Below, piece after piece: positions 57,701-64,000 of a stretch of 64,000 bases of DNA. The stretch spans positions 58,930,482 through 58,994,481 of the forward strand of contig CM055099.1 in the NCBI GenBank assembly GCA_029204225.1. Direction: 5' to 3'. Positions within the stretch are counted from its first letter, which is position 1; every line of letters starts with the position of its first letter. Source of the DNA: Diphasiastrum complanatum (lineage: Eukaryota; Streptophyta; Lycopodiopsida; Lycopodiales; Lycopodiaceae). The notes below the pieces were generated by a model. It had not been told where the DNA came from. It did not search any database and saw only the letters and a list, made by a program, of their open reading frames with translations. The translations under genes and the position numbers were made by a program.

Positions 57701-60160
57701 CTCTCCACGTGCAAATTAGTGCAAAACTCAAGCTACCACTATATATGATGATAGCTCCTTTGTGCATGTATGGATTTTGAGAGTTAATCAAGTCTTTGTC
57801 TTGCAAAGTTTTGGTCTATTCTCTCTCTACCAGAGAGCTTGGTTGATTTCTCTCTCTACCCGAGAGCTCTGTGCTTGTTTGGCTCTTCCATAATTAGATT
57901 TATTTAGTTTTTTCAAGGATATGCATGAAACTTGCGAGACTTTGGATGATGATTACTTTTTGTGTACAATAGCTCTTGCCTAGATCCAGATTGTGATAGA
58001 TAGCTATTGAAAAATCAAGTTGATCAAGAGTAATTTGGTAGCGTGCAACCTCTCATGCATGTAGGTCATGGATGATCTATTCAAAGTCCTCAAAGTCACT
58101 TTTTGACAGGTGGCAAATGTGATATGAGGGAGTGATGGTAGTCATGGGAGTTGAGGCGTGACCAACATGCCTAAGGTTTGTAGTTATGGAGGAGCCCAAT
58201 CCGCCTTGGTGGTTGTAGTGGTTGTGAGGGAGGAAGCCACGACCTTGCTTGACCTTGTTTTGCAACTCTTTCTTTGAAAGCTCGTGGTTAGGGTCTATGG
58301 GGTTGGCCTCATTTTCCTTTGGAATGGAGACTTTTTTTTGGGGGGGCATGTATAGGCCTTTCCAATCTTTGCATGGGTTTCTTGGTAAGATCAACTTTTT
58401 CTTGGATGTTGCATGGTTACCTGTAGTCACGTTGGTGATTACACATAACTCAAGAGCTTTTGAAAGCTCAGTACATTCATGTCTGTGGTCAAGTTGCAGT
58501 CAGTTTTGAGAAGGTAATTTTCAATAAAATCTACTAAATGGATGGCGAGAATGGAGTTATTGATTCTCCGATTTGTAGCTAAGGAATTGGTTGAAGGCAT
58601 AACTTTGATTGTGGGATAAATTCTAACTGTCAGTTTATAAAATAGGTTCATTGATTTAGAATTGTTGGCAAATTATTAGTTTTTTCTCAAAAAATTTCTA
58701 GGCAGGTACCCAATGGTGAAAATTTTGGAGTTCTGGTACTGTGCTATTTAACGGTTTAACTTTGGAGTAAGGGTACTCCTAGGAAATAGAGTTAAATTGT
58801 GCTTGTGGATTGTTTTAAGTCCATATATTTTTCCTTTCGATCAACAAAACATTGATGGTTTGTTTCAGTTGTCTTCTAATTGATTTTGGTCATTAGGAAC
58901 TGACAAACGACAGCTTTTAGTGAGTTTAAGTTTACGTTAATGGAGGACCGGTAGAAATGAATGGGTGGTAGAACTCTTTATGACAAAGACATTTTGCCAA
59001 ATACAAGAAAAGAGATACTGAGATTCAATTTCGAGAATTTTCCATTCATGTATTTTCATTGGTTACCCTAAACTAATCAAAGCAATGCTAAGGGCAGTGA
59101 TATGGAAAGGAAGAACAAAATTAAGAATTACATTTTGGTTTTGAAAGAAGGTGCTTTTACTATTTGTTTACGAGAATTCCCTATACTTTATTGATGAAAT
59201 TTTTAGGGGACCAAAAATTCTAAGGGAGAAGAAAATTAGGTGAGCATAAGAGTTAGTAAATATGTTTGTACTATCAAATTTAAATTTACATCTCTGTTGG
59301 AAAATTGCATAGTACTGGTTGTGGATGATTTCATAAATAATCTTCTAGATTTGAATTCATTTAATTGAATTCATAAGAGGCCAAAAGCATGGTTTGGTGG
59401 TACAACATGGATTATCAAGGACACTACCTTTTTTAGGTAGAAATACACTACCTTTTAATTGGAGGAGAGAGAGTAGGCCCACCACTTACCCCCCAATACT
59501 CTAAGAGGATAGGCCCATCATTAGTAGGGATGCCTTCATTGCATTAACTCGTGGGTAGCATCTATCAAACTCCCTCCCAGATTCCCAAAAGGTACAATGA
59601 AAAATGGTTTTTTTTTTGTACCACCAGACCATGCTTTTAGCCAAGAGATATCTTATATGACCATGAGAATGACCGTGATTTTCAGTATGACTAGAATGAA
59701 AATAAGTTTGTTAACACATGATCGCATTTAAGCTGTTAGTACTGGAAAAAGCTTTCCCTTAGAGATAATGCTCTCTGATGGAGAGATATGCAAAGCTTAT
59801 TACTAACCAGAATGGGCTGACAATGTGTCAATAAACCATGTGTGGTCCTTGTCATATCGCCAACCATGTGTGGTCCTTGTCATATCATCAGTAAACCATG
59901 TGTGGTCCTTATCATATCGCCATTTCATAAATGGATTATTGGTATCCATCAGGAATAAAATTTATGGATTCTCTTGTGTTTGGTTGTGACAAATATGTGC
60001 CCATACACGGTATAGAAAATCTAGATGGATTATTTGGATCTCTAGAATATTGAATGAGGTAGTTAAGGATTTTCTTGAAGGAAGAGCTAGTGGTATGGGA
60101 CATTAGTAATTTCAAAAAGAAAATTCTACGACTGTAAAGATCTAATTATCAATGGTAATT
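54701..60160. other. AT-rich intergenic DNA
   Basis: I see no supported gene. Open frames such as 58077-58430 (minus) have no recognisable domain. A three-copy 27-bp tandem repeat (AACCATGTGTGGTCCTTGTC core) starts at 59834, 59862 and 59894. Confidence 0.5.
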
Positions 60161-61362
60161 TTAGTACCTACTCCCAATATGGAAAAAAGCAAACCATTTG
60201 TTAAATGTTAAAGAATACTTTGTGAAATTTTGAGGTTTAGTCCGAATCCCCCCTTTTTCAGAGACAAGGGAAGCACTTACATTATACACAATCTTTGCCA
60301 ACATAAAGCGTGTAAGTGGGTACCATGGCAAAATTCCCTTTCTCTTCTCCAGATTTCTAATAATCTGAACTTGAGCCGACTCTTCTGTTGTGAACTTACT
60401 TTCAAAGTATGATGCGCCACTCTCTCCCAATTTTCTCTCTGAGAACAACACATCTCTCAACTCCGTCTTCACCACTGCTTCCTCATTCAATCTACAAGTA
60501 GACACGCATTCATGGCGAGGAAATATCAAACATGAATAAATTCATCCTTAACACAAATTGAATAAAAAACAAGGAACGTACGTAGCTAGCCGAAAAGTGA
60601 ACTACATAACATTGCTTACTTGTTGATTATATTTAACGCTGTCAACAATGGCATGGAATCAGAAGGTGAAACTTGTATAAATGTGGCCTTCACTGAAATA
60701 TGCTTCTCTTTGTCAAAACGAAATGACTTGGCAATCTCTTCAATCCACGCCTTTGTTCTATGATTCTCGTCCTAGCACAAGAACATCTTTCTAGAAAGGT
60801 CAGCCCAATCTTCATTGTTGGCAAGTTCTCTCTCAAAGGAGTCATTCACTTCCGTCCATATTGACTCCCATGTGGCTTTGATCTCATCATTAACTTTCAC
60901 ATATACGCCACCTACTCCTTGCAAAGACAACACAAAGGTTCCCTTTTCTTCAAGGTAACTGTCCATTCTGAAAGTAGTCTTAAGAACTTTTTTTAATGGT
61001 CCAACCTGACGAACACTCTCATGGATGTAAACTCTACATAGAGGAATAGCTAGAGGAGGAGTATTTCTTACCATCCTCAAATGCTTCATGGTGGCCAAAA
61101 GCATCTCACATGAAAGTTCTGCGGAATGGCAGAAATCTCATCGTCTTGAGACTTACCTTTTTTCTCATTCCCATCATCTTCAGGGTCATCCAACTTACAT
61201 CCTCATGCAAGTCTACCTACAAAACACGAAACTGAGTAGATAGCTCCTCTTCCTCTTGTGTCTCGTCCATCACAATATCTTCCAGGCCCTCAACTGGGAT
61301 GTTTTCTCTGTCAGTAGACATTTCAATATCTTCTAAACCACTTGAAAAGCATTGTGACTCAG
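60161..61362 (-). pseudogene. unidentified minus-strand gene or gene relic, ended by LTR B
   Basis: Coding-like stretches read on the minus strand. 61360-61100 gives an acidic segment with one internal stop (EDIEMSTDRENIPVEGLEDIV). 61104-60640 gives a basic/acidic globular-looking segment (QGVGGVYVKVNDEIKATWESIW) with one TAG near 60772, and 60529-60161 a third. Gaps between them could be introns. I do not recognise the family. The 5' end is cut by LTR B at 61363. It may be a decayed host gene or a transposon ORF. Confidence 0.45.
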
Positions 61363-62131
61363 TGTTGTAAAGCTACCTTTACAGGCTTTACTTCCGGCGC
61401 CATCGGCGCCAGCTATGTCCTCGGCGCCGGCGCCGGGAGCGCCACTGTGTCCCGGCGCCACTGTGACCAGAATCCAGCCGGCGCCAAGTTCCTATGGCTG
61501 AAAATCTTTGATCGGTTCTAGCGGAGTCCAGAGAGCTCAGATCGATGTGCAATCACCACACACGATCTAAGCATGATTAAAGGAAGCCTCGGGATCAATA
61601 AAATCTAGAGAGAGAAAATGACTTTCTAGAAAGAGAAAATCCTAGAGAGAGAGAAAAACGTGCTTTACCAGCTTGGGTAGAGTGTTGGTATGAGGGGGGT
61701 GCCGAATCACACCAATACTATAGGGGAGTGCGGGTTGCGACTCAGGGCGAGCTCCAACCAAGTCTCAGCCTCCCTTGCTGGAATGTTGTCATGGCTCTCG
61801 CCTTGGCATGCTAGCGCCCCAGAGACTAGGGTCGGTCACACACTTGAAATGTAACCTTCTCAGATTTATCAATAAAGTGGAATTTTTCTCAAATTGACTC
61901 TGATTACCTTCTGGGTTTCAGTGTTCGGTAAAAGCGCCAGTTGTAAGGCCGCTTCCAAATTTTTAAGTTGGCACATAGTTGAGGGTCGTATCCCGGGACG
62001 CCAGCGGTATGCCGTCGGGACCATTCGGTTCGTGGCGCCAGCGGTATGCTGTCGGGACCATTTGGTCCAGGAACTAGTTGTCTCCATATCTGTCGCGGCT
62101 TGTGGTTCTGAGTGTTCCTTGCATGAACGTG
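61363..62131 (+). repeat. LTR B, 3'-truncated
   Basis: It starts TGTTGTAAAGCTACC after CTCAG and follows the LTR B consensus to GCATGAACGTG. It then stops about 450 bp short of the usual end. Its GGCGCC block has lost the reading frame kept by the four other copies. Confidence 0.85.
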
Positions 62132-62246
62132 TATGCTCGATATGCTTCCTACACTAAAGGTCGACACATAGGAATAGGGCCTAGCCTTGAAAAGTTGATC
62201 AGTAGAGTAACGTCCAATAAAGCATCTGCCATGCAAGGGCAACCAT

Positions 62247-62945
62247 TTGTCAATCTTATGCGTGATGTTGTTGATTTTGCATCAATTGTCTTCTGGTTCT
62301 TCCACTATGAGTGGCAATGAGAAGAGTGTTCCCATAAAATGCCATGTGGCTAATTTGACAAAGGATGATGTCAATGTCTCCCACAGGCCCGATATTGTGT
62401 ATGTGAATGTGCCGAGACAAAGCACAACTCAATCTCAAGTGCCTCATCGTGAACGCATTGTCAAACAACATATGCAACTTGCAATTGCTATTGTAGAAAG
62501 AGACATTCACAAGACCATGTGGGCTATACGACGCATACCCAGTGGCAGTAAAATAACTTGTATGGGCATGCTAGATGGTAGGAAGAAATGCGGTATTTCG
62601 TTGACAGCAGGGAAAGCAACAGAAACCATTATTGCTCCTAGTTTTTCTGGTAGACGTCAGTATGATAGCGGTGAAACAATGCAATATATGTGGTTCTGTC
62701 CTATTGATATCACTCATACATGGCAGTTGAATAAAAATATATTGATGGCACCCTCCAAAAATGAAGGTAGATGGTGTGTGAGCATTGGAACATCCCTTAG
62801 CCAAGATGAGATAGACATACTGAATAAGGGTGGCTACATGTTGGAGTGTATGGAAGAACATGAAACTAGAACAGCATGCTCATTTGATGGGCAACAAGCA
62901 AGCCCACACATGGAAGAATTTGCAACCAATTCTGGCTGGGAGTAA
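62247..62945 (+). CDS. hypothetical 232-codon ORF of unknown function
   Basis: A single long frame with mixed composition (RRIPSGSKITCMGMLDGRKKC, NEGRWCVSIGTSLSQDEIDIL), no transmembrane segment and no motif I can place. An overlapping frame upstream (62132-62320, starting in LTR B) looks equally coding-like, so a frameshift near 62300 may separate two parts of one older ORF. It ends 6 bp before the end of a Copia gag on the other strand. It may be a transposon-carried or host-derived fragment. Confidence 0.3.
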   Translation: MSILCVMLLILHQLSSGSSTMSGNEKSVPIKCHVANLTKDDVNVSHRPDIVYVNVPRQSTTQSQVPHRERIVKQHMQLAIAIVERDIHKTMWAIRRIPSGSKITCMGMLDGRKKCGISLTAGKATETIIAPSFSGRRQYDSGETMQYMWFCPIDITHTWQLNKNILMAPSKNEGRWCVSIGTSLSQDEIDILNKGGYMLECMEEHETRTACSFDGQQASPHMEEFATNSGWE

Positions 62946-62950
62946 AATAA

Positions 62951-63331
62951 TCATTTTTTCTGCAGAGAATCACCATTCGTCTTCTTGAGGGAGTAGAATT
63001 TCTTCCTGAGATGTAGCTTGGAAGCTATATCTCGCACTTCATATAGTGTGCTCAAGATGTCCCAGACTTCTTTCGATGTCTGAGCCTCAGATACATGGCC
63101 GATCTGGGTATCCGTGATGTTGAGGATGATCGCCGCGAAAGCCTTTGCATCCTTTAGCTTCCATCTGGCAATTGCTGCATCATCTGCATCGGGTTTCCCT
63201 TCTGCACCTGTAACAACGTCATACAATTCTTTAGCCATTAGTACAGTTTTCATCTTAAATTTTCACAAATGGTAATTGGCTCCATCAGGCTTGTCCATGA
63301 TGATAGGACTAGCTTTCTCTTGGGAATCCAT
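62951..63331 (-). pseudogene. Copia gag, N-terminal part
   Basis: The frame begins MDSQEKASPIIMDKPDGANYHL at 63331, has a TGA where the conserved Trp of the next KFKM motif is expected, and continues to 62951 (ELYDVVTGAEGK...LHLRKKFYSLK). It is the same family as 9111-9659 and carries the segment missing there. It is cut off at its C-terminus next to the ORF at 62945. Confidence 0.8.
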
Positions 63332-63475
63332 GTGGAGGAATTAGTTAAAGTGATAGGAGAAACTATCAATGACTTAAGTATGAAAATCTGATGCTAAAAA
63401 TACAGAACAAGAAAACAATTACTCTATCAGCTAGTAGAGTCTTGTACTGTGGAAGCTTATCAAGCTATGAAAATA

Positions 63476-63487
63476 GCTCTGATACCA
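63476..63487 (-). promoter_or_regulatory. primer-binding site of the minus-strand Copia element
   Basis: The reverse complement reads TGGTATCAGAGC, placing the 5' LTR at 63488 and above. The LTR edge is TGATAGAGAGAGGG on the plus strand. I cannot define its far end, which may lie beyond the window. Confidence 0.75.
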
Positions 63488-64000
63488 TGATAGAGAGAGG
63501 GAGATGAACGAGAGTTGAGAAAGGTGTCGTATGTTAGAAACAAAAAAATTTAGCTCAAAGGGGGTAAGACGAACACGAACGAGAAACGAAATGCTAACGA
63601 GAAACGAACTCGAACAGAAAGTATTCCTGCATTCATCTTTCAGATAATTTAAATATGAAAAATACACAGAATTTAAAATACATTGATTCGCTTCATGAGC
63701 AGTTACAAAAGGTAGATCAGGCTCATCGCCTTTAAGACAAACCCATGAGTCATCATGCAAGAAAGAAATACAATGAGATACATAGTCTTTCTTTAAGGAC
63801 TCATTCCTAGCAAAAAACCACTCTTTCCTAGGATTACATCCACCTTATTCATGACATGAAAAGACAAACTATCTACATAGTCTTGAATCTTCAATGACAC
63901 GTGGGGGACAAAGTGGTCCCAGACCTGCTGCTCTCCACCACTACCATCCTAACCACATACTTGTGGTCACTTGGTGCGGTTGCCAGCTGCAGCTTCTGCA

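Noticed and set aside
58077-58430. Minus-strand 117-codon frame as a gene
   Set aside because: No domain, no neighbouring exon-like sequence, and low-complexity His/Asn stretches. Not supported.
59834-59920. CRISPR-like array
   Set aside because: Three adjacent 27-bp units with 1-5-bp gaps in plant DNA. A plain tandem repeat without spacers.
54000-64000. tRNA, rRNA or other structured RNA genes
   Set aside because: The only tRNA-like matches are 12-nt primer-binding sites of retroelements. No cloverleaf or rRNA core was seen.

Overview
Nuclear DNA of a land plant. The only intact host gene is a 15-exon gene for the P-protein of mitochondrial glycine decarboxylase (GLDP, 31725-52802, + strand). 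Nearly all other recognisable sequence is retroelements. A Penelope-like element with an N-terminal GIY-YIG nuclease, the very large intron 9 and the amount of nested repeat DNA suggest a plant outside the flowering plants (bryophyte, lycophyte, fern or gymnosperm), but the sequence alone does not fix the species.

Layout. 1-7049: a minus-strand Ty3/gypsy-type element with LTR family A at both ends, a truncated gag, and an LTR of family B lying inside it. 7050-15513: AT-rich DNA with a decayed Copia gag-integrase relic, a (TC)69 microsatellite and a palindrome cluster. 15514-31134: a nested stack of LTR elements whose levels can be resolved from 5-bp target duplications (CATTA, GTCAC, TCTCG, CTCAG). 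It holds a minus-strand gag-protease-only element and a plus-strand protease-RT-RNase H-integrase-chromodomain element without gag. 31135-31724: GLDP promoter and 5' leader, squeezed between the retroelement stack and the start codon. 31725-52802: GLDP; exons join in frame to a protein of about 1040 residues (manual count). Intron 9 is 13.3 kb and holds a Penelope-like element with direct terminal repeats, itself split by a 4.1-kb Copia element (target duplication ATGCC). 52803-64000: AT-rich intergenic DNA, a possible decayed minus-strand gene (60161-61362), a truncated LTR B, an unidentified 232-codon ORF and the start of a minus-strand Copia element.

How it fits together. GLDP carries out the decarboxylating step of the glycine cleavage system in mitochondria (photorespiration and one-carbon metabolism). 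Its reading frame and splice sites survive although retroelements come within 590 bp of its start codon and fill one intron. The LTR elements share an initiator-Met-tRNA primer-binding site, related leaders with a five-unit hairpin-like repeat, and interchangeable LTRs, while gag and pol sit on separate copies. Short word-specific palindromes recur in the promoter, in introns 2 and 9, and near 12.6-12.9 kb, and are the least explained structures in the window.
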